64,000 nt of DNA. Source: Sphingomonas alpina. GTDB taxonomy: Bacteria; Pseudomonadota; Alphaproteobacteria; Sphingomonadales; Sphingomonadaceae. Made by a program: the position numbers and the translations under genes. Location: positions 2,418,001 through 2,482,000 of the forward strand of contig NZ_CP061038.1 of assembly GCF_014490665.1 (NCBI RefSeq). Reading direction: 5' to 3'. Below are positions 52,127 through 61,372 of the stretch, one piece after another; position 1 is the stretch's first letter, and each line of letters starts with the position of its first letter. The notes below the pieces were generated by a model that worked only from the letters and a program-made list of their open reading frames with translations, had not been told where the DNA came from and searched no databases.

Positions 52127-52924
52127 GTGCGAACCCTGTTGAAAAATCTCATCGCCCTTGCCGCCTGTGCGGCCGGGCTGATCCCAACCCTCTCGCTGGC
52201 CGCCCCGATACAGCTCTGCATCGATCAGATTGCCACGCCAGGCACCGATGGCCGCGTCCTGGGCCATCTACCCTATGGCGACGCGCTCGCATCGGACCTG
52301 GTCGCGGCGCCGCCGGGCTTCGCGCTCGGCCAATGCCTGATCCAGCGCGCTGCGGCGGTGGATCTGACCCGGCTGATCCGCGCCACGCGCGAGGTGCCGG
52401 AAATCGCCGGGACGCTGCGCGCGGTGTCCTGCCATCGCTCGACCGAGCGGCAACGCGCGGTGTTCTGCGGCCCGGTCGGTCCGGACAAGCCCTATCACAA
52501 CGCAATGGAGCGCGCGCGGGTCGTGGCGCCGCCGGGATATAGCGAACATTCGACCGGCTATGCAGTGGATTTCGGCCTGCGCCCCGCACCCGGCTGTCCC
52601 GATGTCGATGCCTGTATCTCGCTGACCCCAGCCGGCCGCTGGTTGCTGGCGCATGCGCGTGAATATGGTTTCGAACTATCCTTCCCGATCGGCAATCCAC
52701 AAAAGGTCACCTGGGAACCATGGCATTGGCGCTGGGTCGGGACATCGTCAAAGGCGCCCGGCGCCACGACGGCGCGCACGATCTTCGCCCAGGCCCGCAC
52801 CAGCTTCCCGGCCAAGCCAGCGGTAGTGGACACGGCAGATTCCTGGCTGCGGATCGTGCGCCAGCCGCCCAATCCCTTCGCACCCGCGCCCCTGCCGAAA
52901 CCGAACTCACCGACCAAACCCTGA
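52127..52924 (+). CDS. Secreted M15 D-alanyl-D-alanine carboxypeptidase-like protein
   Basis: 265 residues from the GTG at 52127; upstream frame is non-coding. It has a signal peptide (ALAACAAGLIPTLSLAA). The VanY-type zinc site is visible: SEHSTGYAVDFG (His and Asp) and WEPWHWRWVG (His). It probably trims peptidoglycan stem peptides. A terminator at 52931-52966 follows. Confidence 0.88.
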   Translation: MRTLLKNLIALAACAAGLIPTLSLAAPIQLCIDQIATPGTDGRVLGHLPYGDALASDLVAAPPGFALGQCLIQRAAAVDLTRLIRATREVPEIAGTLRAVSCHRSTERQRAVFCGPVGPDKPYHNAMERARVVAPPGYSEHSTGYAVDFGLRPAPGCPDVDACISLTPAGRWLLAHAREYGFELSFPIGNPQKVTWEPWHWRWVGTSSKAPGATTARTIFAQARTSFPAKPAVVDTADSWLRIVRQPPNPFAPAPLPKPNSPTKP

Positions 52925-52930
52925 AACGCG

Positions 52931-52966
52931 AACGGCCGGCCAATCCATGTGGATCGACCGGCCGTT
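52931..52966. terminator. Bidirectional terminator between M15 peptidase and wrbA
   Basis: AACGGCCGG (52931-52939) and CCGGCCGTT (52958-52966) form a perfect 9-bp stem, with an inner ATCC/GGAT pair extending it. It sits between two convergent genes. Confidence 0.75.
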
Positions 52967-52984
52967 CAAACAAGGTTCGATCGC

Positions 52985-53587
52985 TCAGGCAGCGAGCTTG
53001 GCTGCCGTTTCGGCGATCCGCTTGCCCTGATAGCGCGCACCGTCGAGCTCGGTCGCGCTCGGCTGGCGGCTGCCATTGCCGTCGGCGATCGTCGTCGCGC
53101 CATAAGGCGATCCGCCCTTGACCTCATCGACGCCCATCTGGCCCTGGAAGCCATAGTCCAGCCCGACAATGGTCAGGCCGAAGTGCAACAGGTTGGTGAT
53201 GATCGAGAACAGGGTCGTTTCCTGTCCGCCATGCTGCGTCGCGGTCGAGGTGAAGGCACCGCCGACCTTGCCGTGCAGCGCACCGCTCATCCACAGCCCG
53301 CCGGCCTGGTCGAGGAACGAGGCCATCTGGCTGGGCATCCGCCCGAAGCGGGTCGGTGCGCCGATCACGATCGCGTCGTAATTGGCCAGCGCGCTGATCC
53401 CTTCGATCACCGGATGCGAAATGTCGGCCTTGAAGCCCGCGGCGGCAGCGACTTCGGGCGGGGCAGTCTCGGGGACGCGGCGGATATCCACCTCGGCACC
53501 GCCGGCGCGCGCGCCATCGGCGACGGCGTCCGCCATCTGCTCGAGATGGCCATAGGATGAGTAATAGAGCACGAGGACCTTGGTCAT
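52985..53587 (-). CDS. wrbA: NAD(P)H:quinone oxidoreductase WrbA
   Basis: 200 residues from the ATG at 53585-53587. The FMN site starts at [17 protein letters not shown], with [12 protein letters not shown] and [14 protein letters not shown] later, as in WrbA. It is a tetrameric two-electron quinone reductase involved in oxidative stress. It lies 143 bp downstream of the pirin gene in the same orientation, probably under common LysR control. Confidence 0.93.
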   Translation of the reverse strand: MTKVLVLYYSSYGHLEQMADAVADGARAGGAEVDIRRVPETAPPEVAAAAGFKADISHPVIEGISALANYDAIVIGAPTRFGRMPSQMASFLDQAGGLWMSGALHGKVGGAFTSTATQHGGQETTLFSIITNLLHFGLTIVGLDYGFQGQMGVDEVKGGSPYGATTIADGNGSRQPSATELDGARYQGKRIAETAAKLAA

Positions 53588-53729
53588 GGGACATTCCTTT
53601 CGGTTGAGGTGATGGGTCCCCCTCCCGCAATCAGGGGTCAAAGCGGGAGGGGTAAGAGAGGAGCTGATCCGTTGGGGGAGCGATCAACTCCTCCCAAGAC
53701 TTCCCCGTAGGGGGCGGGGAAGTATGGGG

Positions 53730-54458
53730 TTATTGCGAGTCCACCAGGACGATCTCGGCATCCTCGATCGCCTTGATCTCGACCGTCTGACCGCCACTAA
53801 GGGCAGCCCCGTCGCGCGCATCGAAGCGCACGCCGTCGATCTCGATCGCGCCGGTCGCGGGGACGAGATAGGCGTGGCGCCCCTCGCCCACATTATGGGT
53901 CAGGCTCTCGCCGGCCTTCACCGTCGCGCCGAGCACGCGAGCATCGGCGCGGATCGGGAGCGCGTTCTTGTCCTCGGCAAAGCCGCTGGCCAGCACCGCG
54001 AACTTGCCGCTGCGATCGCCTTTGGGAAAAGGCTTGGCACCCCAGCTTGGCGCGCCGCCGGTACGGCTTGGTTCGATCCAGATCTGGAACAGGGTCGTGG
54101 TTTCGGGTTCGAGGTTATACTCGGCATGACGTACACCGGTGCCGGCACTCATCACCTGCACATCGCCCGCGCCGGTGCGGCCCTTGTTGCCCATCGAATC
54201 CTGATGGGTGATCGCACCGCTGCGGACATAGGTAATGATCTCCATGTCGCGGTGCGGATGCGGCGGAAAACCACTGTTCGCGGCGATCTCGTCATCGTTC
54301 CACACACGGATCGCACCCCAGCCCATCCGCCGGGGGTCGTGATAGTCGGCAAAGGAGAAATGATGCCGCGCGTTGAGCCAGCCATGGTCGGCATGGCCGA
54401 GGCTGTCGAAACTACGCCGGTCGATCTGCCCCTTGGTTGGTTCCTGAGTGCCGATCAT
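53730..54458 (-). CDS. Pirin family protein
   Basis: 242 residues from the ATG at 54456-54458. A full AGGAGG site lies 8 bp upstream, which decides this start over the earlier ATG at 54482. The N-terminal metal site HPHRDMEIITYV and the HxH/Glu pattern (SAGTGVRHAEYN) are those of pirins, which include quercetin 2,3-dioxygenases. It is divergent from a LysR gene. Confidence 0.92.
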   Translation of the reverse strand: MIGTQEPTKGQIDRRSFDSLGHADHGWLNARHHFSFADYHDPRRMGWGAIRVWNDDEIAANSGFPPHPHRDMEIITYVRSGAITHQDSMGNKGRTGAGDVQVMSAGTGVRHAEYNLEPETTTLFQIWIEPSRTGGAPSWGAKPFPKGDRSGKFAVLASGFAEDKNALPIRADARVLGATVKAGESLTHNVGEGRHAYLVPATGAIEIDGVRFDARDGAALSGGQTVEIKAIEDAEIVLVDSQ

Positions 54459-54522
54459 GTCGAAGCTCCTCCTGGGTTTCATCTGTTGCCGCCAAGATAG
54501 GCCTTTCGATCATGCGGTAAAT

Positions 54523-54547
54523 GGAAACGCTGGAAACTGATCGTTTC
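54523..54547. promoter_or_regulatory. Likely LysR operator between pirin and lysR genes
   Basis: GAAAC (54533-54537) and GTTTC (54543-54547) form an inverted repeat around TGATC, and GGAAAC is repeated directly at 54523 and 54532. The divergent arrangement over 121 bp is the usual setting for LysR autoregulation and control of the pirin/wrbA genes. Confidence 0.5.
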
Positions 54548-54579
54548 ACGATATATATCCTCCCCGGAAGGATTTGATT

Positions 54580-55488
54580 ATGCGCCTACCCGATCTCGAA
54601 GCCTGGGCGATCTTCGCCAGCGTGGTCGATCACCGATCGTTCAGCGGCGCGGCCGATGCGATCGGCGTGTCCAAGGCGACGGTATCGAAGGCGATCACCC
54701 GGCTGGAAGCGCATCTCGGCCAGTCGCTGTTCCACCGCAATTCACGCCGCCTCACCCTGACCGAGAACGGCAAGGGCCTGGCCGAACATGCCGCGCGCAT
54801 CCTGGCCGAGGCCAACGCGGCGGAAGAGGCGGCGCGCGATGCGGCGACCGCACCGACCGGGCTGGTCCGCATGACCGCGCCGATGACGCTTGGCCTGGCA
54901 AAGGTCGCGCCCGCGGTCGCCGAGTTCCTCGCCGCGCACCCCGGGATCGAGATCGACCTGCATCTCTCCGATGCCAAGGTCGATATCGTCGCCGAAGGCT
55001 TCGATATCGCGCTGCGCATCGCCGACCTGCCCGACAGTTCGCTGCGCGCCCGTCGTCTTGGCGCGATCAAGACGCATATCGTCGCGTCCCCGGCCTATCT
55101 CGCCGAACATGGCCGCCCAACCCATCCGGCGCAGCTCGGCGAGCATCCCTGCTTCGCCTATACCAATGTCACCGGACCCTGGCGCTTTTCCGGGCCCGAC
55201 GGTGGCGAAGCGGCGGTTCGGCCGACCGGGCCGCTCCGCGCCAATAATGGCGATGCGTTGCTCCCGGCGCTCCGTGCCGGGCTCGGCATCGGCACCCTGC
55301 CCGACTTCATCGTCGGGCCCGACCTGCTCAGCGGTGCGCTCGAAGCGATCATGACCGACTGGCGCGGCCCGCCGATCGCGCTGCACTTGATGACCCCGCC
55401 GAGCAGCCTGCGCCCGGCCCGCGTGGAGGCGCTGATTGCCTTTCTGAGCGAACGGTTCCGCAACCTCTGCGACGAATCCGCTACTTGA
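54580..55488 (+). CDS. LysR family transcriptional regulator
   Basis: 302 residues from the ATG at 54580 (GAAGGA site). The N-terminal winged helix has FASVVDHRSFSGAADAIGVS-type and AITRLEAHLGQSLFHRNSRRL sequence, and the rest is the substrate-binding domain (LHLSDAKVDIVAEGFDIALRI). It probably senses a quinone or redox-active compound, inferred from the neighbouring pirin and wrbA genes. Confidence 0.92.
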   Translation: MRLPDLEAWAIFASVVDHRSFSGAADAIGVSKATVSKAITRLEAHLGQSLFHRNSRRLTLTENGKGLAEHAARILAEANAAEEAARDAATAPTGLVRMTAPMTLGLAKVAPAVAEFLAAHPGIEIDLHLSDAKVDIVAEGFDIALRIADLPDSSLRARRLGAIKTHIVASPAYLAEHGRPTHPAQLGEHPCFAYTNVTGPWRFSGPDGGEAAVRPTGPLRANNGDALLPALRAGLGIGTLPDFIVGPDLLSGALEAIMTDWRGPPIALHLMTPPSSLRPARVEALIAFLSERFRNLCDESAT

Positions 55489-55533
55489 GATTCCTCGCGA
55501 CTCGTGGAGTCAGGCCGATTAATTTGAAATTAA
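55489..55533 (+). promoter_or_regulatory. ctrA promoter region with CtrA box and three GANTC sites
   Basis: TTAA-N7-TTAA (55519-55522 and 55530-55533), the CtrA recognition pattern, lies about 100 bp before the ctrA start. Three GANTC sites, GATTC 55489, GACTC 55499 and GAGTC 55507, are packed in 23 bp directly upstream. In Caulobacter the ctrA P1 promoter is controlled by CcrM methylation of GANTC and by CtrA itself. Confidence 0.75.
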
Positions 55534-55630
55534 CCTTTTACCTTCATCACTGATCAGGTTAATGGTTTGTTCGCAGGTTGGGTCGAGCCGAAGGGGGCAT
55601 CGAACGCCGCGAGTGACAGGGGAACGGCCG

Positions 55631-56338
55631 ATGCGCGTGTTGCTGATCGAGGACGAGCCGACGACCGCCAAGGCGATCGAGCTCATGCTGACGACCGAAG
55701 GGTTCAACGTCTATACGACGGATCTGGGCGAGGAAGGCCTCGATCTGGGCAAGCTGTATGATTACGACATCATCCTGCTCGACCTGAATTTGCCTGACAT
55801 GCATGGTTACGACGTGCTGAAAAAGCTCCGCGTCGCCAGGGTGCAGACCCCGGTGCTGATCCTGTCGGGCATCAACGAAATGGATTCCAAGGTGCGCAGC
55901 TTCGGCTTCGGCGCCGACGATTACGTCACCAAGCCCTTCCATCGCGAAGAGCTCACCGCGCGCATCCATGCCGTGGTGCGCCGCTCCAAGGGCCATAGCC
56001 AGTCGGTCATCCGCACCGGCAAGCTTGCCGTCAATCTCGACGCCAAGACGGTCGAAGTCGATGGCAGCCGCGTCCATCTGACCGGCAAGGAATATGCGAT
56101 GCTCGAGCTGCTGTCGCTGCGCAAGGGCACCACGCTGACCAAGGAAATGTTCCTCAACCATCTCTATGGCGGAATGGACGAGCCGGAACTGAAGATCATC
56201 GACGTATTCATCTGCAAGCTGCGCAAGAAGCTCAGCCTGGCCTGTGACGGCGAAAATTACATCGAGACCGTCTGGGGCCGCGGCTATGTGCTGCGCGAGC
56301 CGGACGAGAATGCGGAACCGGTTCCCGAAGTCGCCTGA
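55631..56338 (+). CDS. ctrA: Cell cycle response regulator CtrA
   Basis: 235 residues, the length of CtrA. The receiver domain has the acidic pocket EDEP, phospho-acceptor Asp in [14 protein letters not shown] and Lys in [11 protein letters not shown]; the OmpR-type winged-helix has [25 protein letters not shown], the highly conserved CtrA block, and ends in [11 protein letters not shown]. It binds TTAA-N7-TTAA and coordinates cell cycle and motility genes. The promoter carries its own site. Confidence 0.96.
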   Translation: MRVLLIEDEPTTAKAIELMLTTEGFNVYTTDLGEEGLDLGKLYDYDIILLDLNLPDMHGYDVLKKLRVARVQTPVLILSGINEMDSKVRSFGFGADDYVTKPFHREELTARIHAVVRRSKGHSQSVIRTGKLAVNLDAKTVEVDGSRVHLTGKEYAMLELLSLRKGTTLTKEMFLNHLYGGMDEPELKIIDVFICKLRKKLSLACDGENYIETVWGRGYVLREPDENAEPVPEVA

Positions 56339-56367
56339 ACACTCTTCCCCCTTATCGGGGATCGACA

Positions 56368-56401
56368 GGGCCGCGGCCTCCGGGGGAGCCGCGGCCCTTT
56401 T
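56368..56401 (+). terminator. Intrinsic terminator of ctrA
   Basis: A perfect 10-bp stem, GGGCCGCGGC (56368-56377) and GCCGCGGCCC (56388-56397), with a 10-nt loop and TTTT at 56398-56401, lies 29 bp after the ctrA stop. Confidence 0.88.
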
Positions 56402-56437
56402 GCGTGCGGCACCGATCGCGGGTGCCGGGCAGCGCCT

Positions 56438-58087
56438 CTACCGCCGCTCCCACACTTTCTCACCACCGACCCAGGTTTCCTGCACCTTGGTCGCACGCAG
56501 GTCCGTCGGCGATGCGAGCAAAGGATCGCGATCGACGATGATGAAATCCGCGCGCTGCCCGACGCCGAGCCGCCCGAACTTGTCCTCTGCATACCCGGCA
56601 TAGGCGGCACCGCCCGTGAAAGCCCACCATGCCTGTTCACGGCTTATCCGCTCTTCGGGACGCCAACCGCCAAAGGGCTGGCCGCTCGCGTCCATCCGGG
56701 TGAAGGCAGTGGCCCAGCCGGCAAAGGGATCGGGACTTTCGACCGGATAGTCCGATCCGAACGCCAGCCCCGCACCATTGCGAAGCATCGACGCCCAGGC
56801 ATAGGCCCCCGTCAGGCGGGCCTCACCCAACCGCGCCTCGACCATGCCGCGGTCGCTGGTCTGGTGAACCGGCTGCATCGAGGCAATGATACCGTTCTTG
56901 CCGAAGCGCGGCAGATCGGCCGGATCGACGATCTGGGCATGTTCGACGCGCCAGCGGCGGTCGCCTTTATAGGTGTCGGCCATCGCATCGATCGCATTGA
57001 GCACTTCGGCATTCGCCCGGTCGCCGATCGCATGGACCGCGACCTGAAAGCCGTCCATCGCGGCACGGCTCATCAGATTGCGCATCACATCATCGGACAT
57101 GAAGCCGAGGCCGAGTTCCTTTGGCGCATCCGCATAAGGCGCCTTGAGCCACGCGCCACGCGAGCCGAGCGCGCCATCGGCATAGAGTTTCACCCCAATC
57201 AGGCGCAGCTTGTCATTGTAGAGCCACGGCGTCGGGCCATTGCCGGCGATCTGGATCGCAGGTTCGACGCCTGACGAGTAGCTGATGATGCGGATGCGCA
57301 GCGACCCCTTGTCGCCCATGCGACGATAGGCGAGCCAGTCGTCGAGCGTGGTACCCATGTCGGCGGTGGCGGTAATGCCGAAGCCGAGCAATATTTCCTG
57401 CGCCTTGAGCAGCGCGCTGTTGCGGTCGCGCGGCAGCGGCGGTGGCACCAACTTGGCGACCAGAGCCTGCGCCGCATCGACAAACACGCCATTGGGCAGC
57501 GCACCGGTCTTTTCGATCCGGCCCCCGGCCGGCGAGACGCTCTTGGCGGTCACGCCCGCAACCTTCATCGCCAGGCTGTTGCCCCAGCTGGCATGCCCGT
57601 CGGCGCGCGACAGCCAGACCGGACGGTCGCTGACCACCGCATCGAGATCGGCTGCGGTCGGAAAATGACCAAGTCCCCAGACCTCCTGGTTCCAGCCACC
57701 GCCGAGGATCCATTTACGGTCCGGGTTGGCGGCGGCATAGGCGGCGATCTTCGACTTTGCTTCTTCAAGCGACTTCGTGCCGGACAGATCGAGCTCGAGC
57801 GCTCGGAAGCCAAGGTCCATCACATGGCCATGTGCGTCGATAAAGCCGGGCAACATGACCTTGCCCTTCATATCGGCGCGCCAGTCGAGCTTATCGGGGC
57901 GCTTCTCACCCTGCTTGAGCAGCTTCACCACCTTGCCGTCAGGAGTCATCACCAGGCCGGTGAACTGGATGACCTTGCCATCCTTGTCCATCGTCATGCC
58001 GTTGACATTATCGACCAGCGCGTCAGCCAGAACGGGAGTAGTGGAAAGCGCCAGCGCCAAGCCCGCCGCAGCCGGGAAATACCTCAC
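56438..58087 (-). CDS. Secreted amidohydrolase (YtcJ-like)
   Basis: 549 residues with a signal peptide (ALALSTTPVLADA). The metal motif is PGFIDAHGHVMDLG, with later QVAVHAIGDRANAEVLNAID and VEHAQIVDP, typical of the amidohydrolase 3/YtcJ group. It overlaps the next gene by 4 bp. Periplasmic hydrolysis of an unknown amide or cyclic substrate is likely. Confidence 0.9.
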   Translation of the reverse strand: MRYFPAAAGLALALSTTPVLADALVDNVNGMTMDKDGKVIQFTGLVMTPDGKVVKLLKQGEKRPDKLDWRADMKGKVMLPGFIDAHGHVMDLGFRALELDLSGTKSLEEAKSKIAAYAAANPDRKWILGGGWNQEVWGLGHFPTAADLDAVVSDRPVWLSRADGHASWGNSLAMKVAGVTAKSVSPAGGRIEKTGALPNGVFVDAAQALVAKLVPPPLPRDRNSALLKAQEILLGFGITATADMGTTLDDWLAYRRMGDKGSLRIRIISYSSGVEPAIQIAGNGPTPWLYNDKLRLIGVKLYADGALGSRGAWLKAPYADAPKELGLGFMSDDVMRNLMSRAAMDGFQVAVHAIGDRANAEVLNAIDAMADTYKGDRRWRVEHAQIVDPADLPRFGKNGIIASMQPVHQTSDRGMVEARLGEARLTGAYAWASMLRNGAGLAFGSDYPVESPDPFAGWATAFTRMDASGQPFGGWRPEERISREQAWWAFTGGAAYAGYAEDKFGRLGVGQRADFIIVDRDPLLASPTDLRATKVQETWVGGEKVWERR

Positions 58088-58950
58088 TTCGGCAATCTCC
58101 TCACCAGCGAACTCGTATCCTGGCGCGCGCCGCCCAGTTTCTGCACCTCGGCATAGAATTGATCGACCAGCGCCGCGACCGGCAGCACCGCGCCGTTGCG
58201 CTTCGCTTCATCGAGCGCGAGGCCCAGATCCTTGCGCATCCAGTCGACCGCAAAGCCGAAATCGAAGCGATCCTCGCTCATCGATTGCCAGCGATTGACC
58301 ATCTGCCAGCTCTGCGCCGCGCCGCCGGAAATCGCCTCGAACACTTTGGCGGTGTCGAGGTCGCTCGCCTGAGCGAAGCGCAATGCCTCGGACAGGCCCT
58401 GCAGCACGCCGGCGATGGCGATCTGGTTCACCATCTTGGTCTGCTGCCCGGCGCCCGGACCGCCGACATGGATCGTCCGCGCGGCATAGGCCGCAACGAT
58501 CACCTCGGCACGGGCAAAGACCTGCGGCGAACGCGCGCCACACATGATCGACAAGGCGCCCTTTTCGGCACCAGCCTGACCGCCCGACACCGGCGCGTCG
58601 ACGAACTCGATCTCGAACGCCGCAGCGGCATCGCAGATATTGCGTGAGATACGCGCCGATACCGTGGTGTGATCGATGATCAGCCCGCCGCGCAGCTGCT
58701 CCATCGCTTCGGGGCTCTGCAGCAGCAGCGCGTCGAGATCGGCGTCGTTGCCGACACAGGTAACCAGCACCTCGGCGCCGGCAATCGCTTCGAGCGCGGT
58801 CGCGGCGGATCGCCCGCCATGGCGTGCCGTCCATGCCGCTGCCTTTTCGGGTGAGCGATTATAGACGGTGACGTTGTGCCCGGCGGTGACAAGGTGCCCC
58901 GCCATCGGCGCGCCCATGACGCCGGTTCCGATGAATGCGATTTCAGCCAT
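58084..58950 (-). CDS. NAD(P)-dependent beta-hydroxyacid dehydrogenase
   Basis: 288 residues. The Rossmann motif FIGTGVMGAPMAGHL, the substrate block FVDAPVSGGQAGAEKGALSI and the catalytic Lys in GAGQQTKMVNQIAI are those of the 3-hydroxyisobutyrate/tartronate-semialdehyde reductase family. It is first in a two-gene operon with the amidohydrolase. Exact substrate unknown. Confidence 0.9.
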   Translation of the reverse strand: MAEIAFIGTGVMGAPMAGHLVTAGHNVTVYNRSPEKAAAWTARHGGRSAATALEAIAGAEVLVTCVGNDADLDALLLQSPEAMEQLRGGLIIDHTTVSARISRNICDAAAAFEIEFVDAPVSGGQAGAEKGALSIMCGARSPQVFARAEVIVAAYAARTIHVGGPGAGQQTKMVNQIAIAGVLQGLSEALRFAQASDLDTAKVFEAISGGAAQSWQMVNRWQSMSEDRFDFGFAVDWMRKDLGLALDEAKRNGAVLPVAALVDQFYAEVQKLGGARQDTSSLVRRLPK

Positions 58951-59007
58951 GCGCAGCGCATAAGCCGTGTTCCCCCGCTGCGCCAGATGGTCTAGGCGCG
59001 ATCACTT

Positions 59008-60261
59008 ATGGCTACCGATCCCCTGCCCGCCGCTGAACAGCTCCCCGTCACTATCGACGACGTACGCGCCGCGCATATTCGTATTGCCAGTTCGATCGTG
59101 CGGACGCCGACCTTCGTCAGCAAGACGCTGTCGCAGCTGACTGGTGCCACGGTCTATCTCAAGTTCGAGAACCTCCAGTTCACCGCGGCCTATAAGGAGC
59201 GTGGCGCGCTCAACACGCTGATGCAGCTCGATTCCGAGACCAAGGGCGTGATCGCGGCATCGGCCGGCAATCATGCCCAGGGGCTGGCCTATCATGCGCA
59301 TCGCCTCGGCATCCCCGCGACGATCGTGATGCCGACCAACACCCCGACGGTGAAGGTTACACAGACCGAGGGGCACCACGCCAATGTCGTGCTGTACGGC
59401 GAAACCTTCGATGCGGCCTATGCCCATGCCCGCGAACTGGAAGGAGAGCGCGGCTATACCTTCGTCCACCCGTTCGATGATGTCCGCGTCATCGCGGGAC
59501 AAGGCACGGTCGCGATCGAGATGCTCGAAGACGTGCCGGAGATCGACACGCTCATTACACCGATCGGCGGCGGCGGGTTGATCTCCGGCATGGCGGTCGT
59601 AGCGCGCGCCGTGAGCGAGAAGGCGGGCGGGCGCCCGATCGAAGTGATCGGGGTCGAGGCCGAACTCTTTCCGTCGATGTACAACCGCATCAACGGCACC
59701 AATATGCCCTGCGCTGGCGACACGCTGGCCGAGGGCATCGCGGTCAAGGAGCCCGGCGTCATCACCAGCGGGATGGTCCGGCAGCTGGTCGATGATATCG
59801 TGCTGGTGAGCGAGCGAAGCTTGGAGGAAGCGGTCAGCCTGCTGCTCCAGATCGAGAAGACGGTGGTCGAGGGTGCGGGCGCCGCGGGCCTTGCCGCGCT
59901 GCTTCAGCATCCCGAGCGCTTCAGGGGCAAGACTGTCGGCATCATCCTGTGCGGCGGTAATATCGACACGCGGCTGCTTGCCAATGTCCTGCTGCGCGAC
60001 CTGGCCCGCTCGGGCCGGCTCGCCCGGTTGCGGATCCGCCTGCAGGATCAGCCTGGCGCTCTGTTCAACGTCGCGCGGATCTTCGACCAGCAGCGCGTCA
60101 ATATCATCGAAATCTACCACCAGCGCGTCTTCACGACCCTGCCGGCCAAGGGCCTGATCACCGATATCGAGTGCGAAACGCGCGACCGTGCACATCTCGA
60201 TCGGCTGATGGTCGCTCTGACCGAAGCGGGATATGAAGCGAGCCCGGTCGAACTCGCCTGA
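59008..60261 (+). CDS. ilvA: Threonine ammonia-lyase
   Basis: 417 residues. The PLP Lys lies in FTAAYKERGALNTL, the phosphate loop is GGGGLISGMA, and a C-terminal ACT domain (LRIRLQDQPGALFNVARIF, ITDIECETRDRAHLDRLMVAL) is present, as in the short biosynthetic or catabolic type. It deaminates Thr to 2-oxobutanoate for Ile synthesis. Preceded by a 57-bp divergent gap. Confidence 0.93.
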   Translation: MATDPLPAAEQLPVTIDDVRAAHIRIASSIVRTPTFVSKTLSQLTGATVYLKFENLQFTAAYKERGALNTLMQLDSETKGVIAASAGNHAQGLAYHAHRLGIPATIVMPTNTPTVKVTQTEGHHANVVLYGETFDAAYAHARELEGERGYTFVHPFDDVRVIAGQGTVAIEMLEDVPEIDTLITPIGGGGLISGMAVVARAVSEKAGGRPIEVIGVEAELFPSMYNRINGTNMPCAGDTLAEGIAVKEPGVITSGMVRQLVDDIVLVSERSLEEAVSLLLQIEKTVVEGAGAAGLAALLQHPERFRGKTVGIILCGGNIDTRLLANVLLRDLARSGRLARLRIRLQDQPGALFNVARIFDQQRVNIIEIYHQRVFTTLPAKGLITDIECETRDRAHLDRLMVALTEAGYEASPVELA

Positions 60262-60554
60262 TCCGACCGAACTTTCTCAGGCGGGCGACCGCCGCGTCGC
60301 CGGCGTTATTTGGTGAAGATAATCGGTGAATCGAATCTGGCGTGCGCCCAGCCGCATGCCGACAACTTCCGCATCGCAGAGCGATGCGCTAAATTGTTTC
60401 GCCAGCGTACGAGACTGTGCAAACCAGCCCTTTCTAAGCGAAAAGCACTGCGTTAACCTTCATTCATGGTAAAGCCGCTTTTCATCACGATCAGCACGAT
60501 TCATAACACCCCTGAGCCGGGCCTTCGCGCCGGCGCAAAAAGGGCTTTCGGGCG
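60262..60554. promoter_or_regulatory. Spacer before bpt, with GANTC sites
   Basis: A 293-bp gap without a gene. It has GANTC sites at 60328, 60333 and 60498 and a single TTAACC half site, but no full CtrA box. A bpt promoter is expected near the 3' end; no clear elements can be assigned. Confidence 0.35.
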
Positions 60555-61343
60555 GTGACTGCACCATTTCGTTTTCCACGCTTTTTCGTGACCAGCCCGT
60601 CACCATGCCCCTATTTGCCCGGCCGCCAGGAGCGGAAGGTCTTTACCGAACTGAACGGCCCGCATGCCGGTGAGCTGAACGATGCGCTTGGCCGGATCGG
60701 TTTCCGGCGCAGCCAGTCGGTCGCCTATCGCCCCAGCTGCGCCAGCTGCACCGCCTGCGTCTCGGTCCGTGTCGTGGCGCATGAATTCGAACCCAATGCG
60801 ACCCAGCGCAAGCTGATCAAGCGCAACGCCGATCTCGACGTCACTGCATGCCGTCCCTGGGCAACCGACGAACAATTCCAGCTGCTGCGCCGCTATCTCG
60901 CGTCGCGCCATCCCGGTGGCGGCATGGCCGGCATGGATGAGGGCGATTATGCCGACATGGTCGAACATTCGCCGGTCAACAGCTTCATCATCGAATATCG
61001 CGAGCCCGCGCAGAACGGCCGTCAGGGCCGGCTGATCGGCGCCTGCCTGACTGACCAGCAGGCCGACGGGCTGTCGATGATCTACAGCTTCTTCGACGCC
61101 GATGCCGCCGACCGTCCCGGGCTCGGCAATTTCATCATCATGGATCACATCCTGCGCGCTCGCTCGGCCGGCCTGCCCTATGTCTATCTGGGCTATTGGG
61201 TGAAGGGATCGGCGCGGATGGAATATAAGACGCGCTATCGTCCGCTCGAGGTGCTCGGGCCGTCGGGCTGGCATTTGCTGGTCGACGAGCCTGTCGCCGT
61301 GTCGGCAACGACCCAGGCTGCGCTTGAGGGCGAACTCGCCTGA
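60555..61343 (+). CDS. bpt: Aspartate/glutamate leucyltransferase (Bpt)
   Basis: 262 residues from the GTG at 60555. The N-terminal Cys pattern [16 protein letters not shown] and the C-terminal [22 protein letters not shown] block belong to the ATE/Bpt family of aminoacyl-tRNA-protein transferases. It adds Leu to N-terminal Asp or Glu and feeds the N-degron pathway (ClpS/ClpAP). Confidence 0.93.
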   Translation: MTAPFRFPRFFVTSPSPCPYLPGRQERKVFTELNGPHAGELNDALGRIGFRRSQSVAYRPSCASCTACVSVRVVAHEFEPNATQRKLIKRNADLDVTACRPWATDEQFQLLRRYLASRHPGGGMAGMDEGDYADMVEHSPVNSFIIEYREPAQNGRQGRLIGACLTDQQADGLSMIYSFFDADAADRPGLGNFIIMDHILRARSAGLPYVYLGYWVKGSARMEYKTRYRPLEVLGPSGWHLLVDEPVAVSATTQAALEGELA

Positions 61344-61372
61344 CACCACCGGCCCGATCCGGTCGGTCGGCC

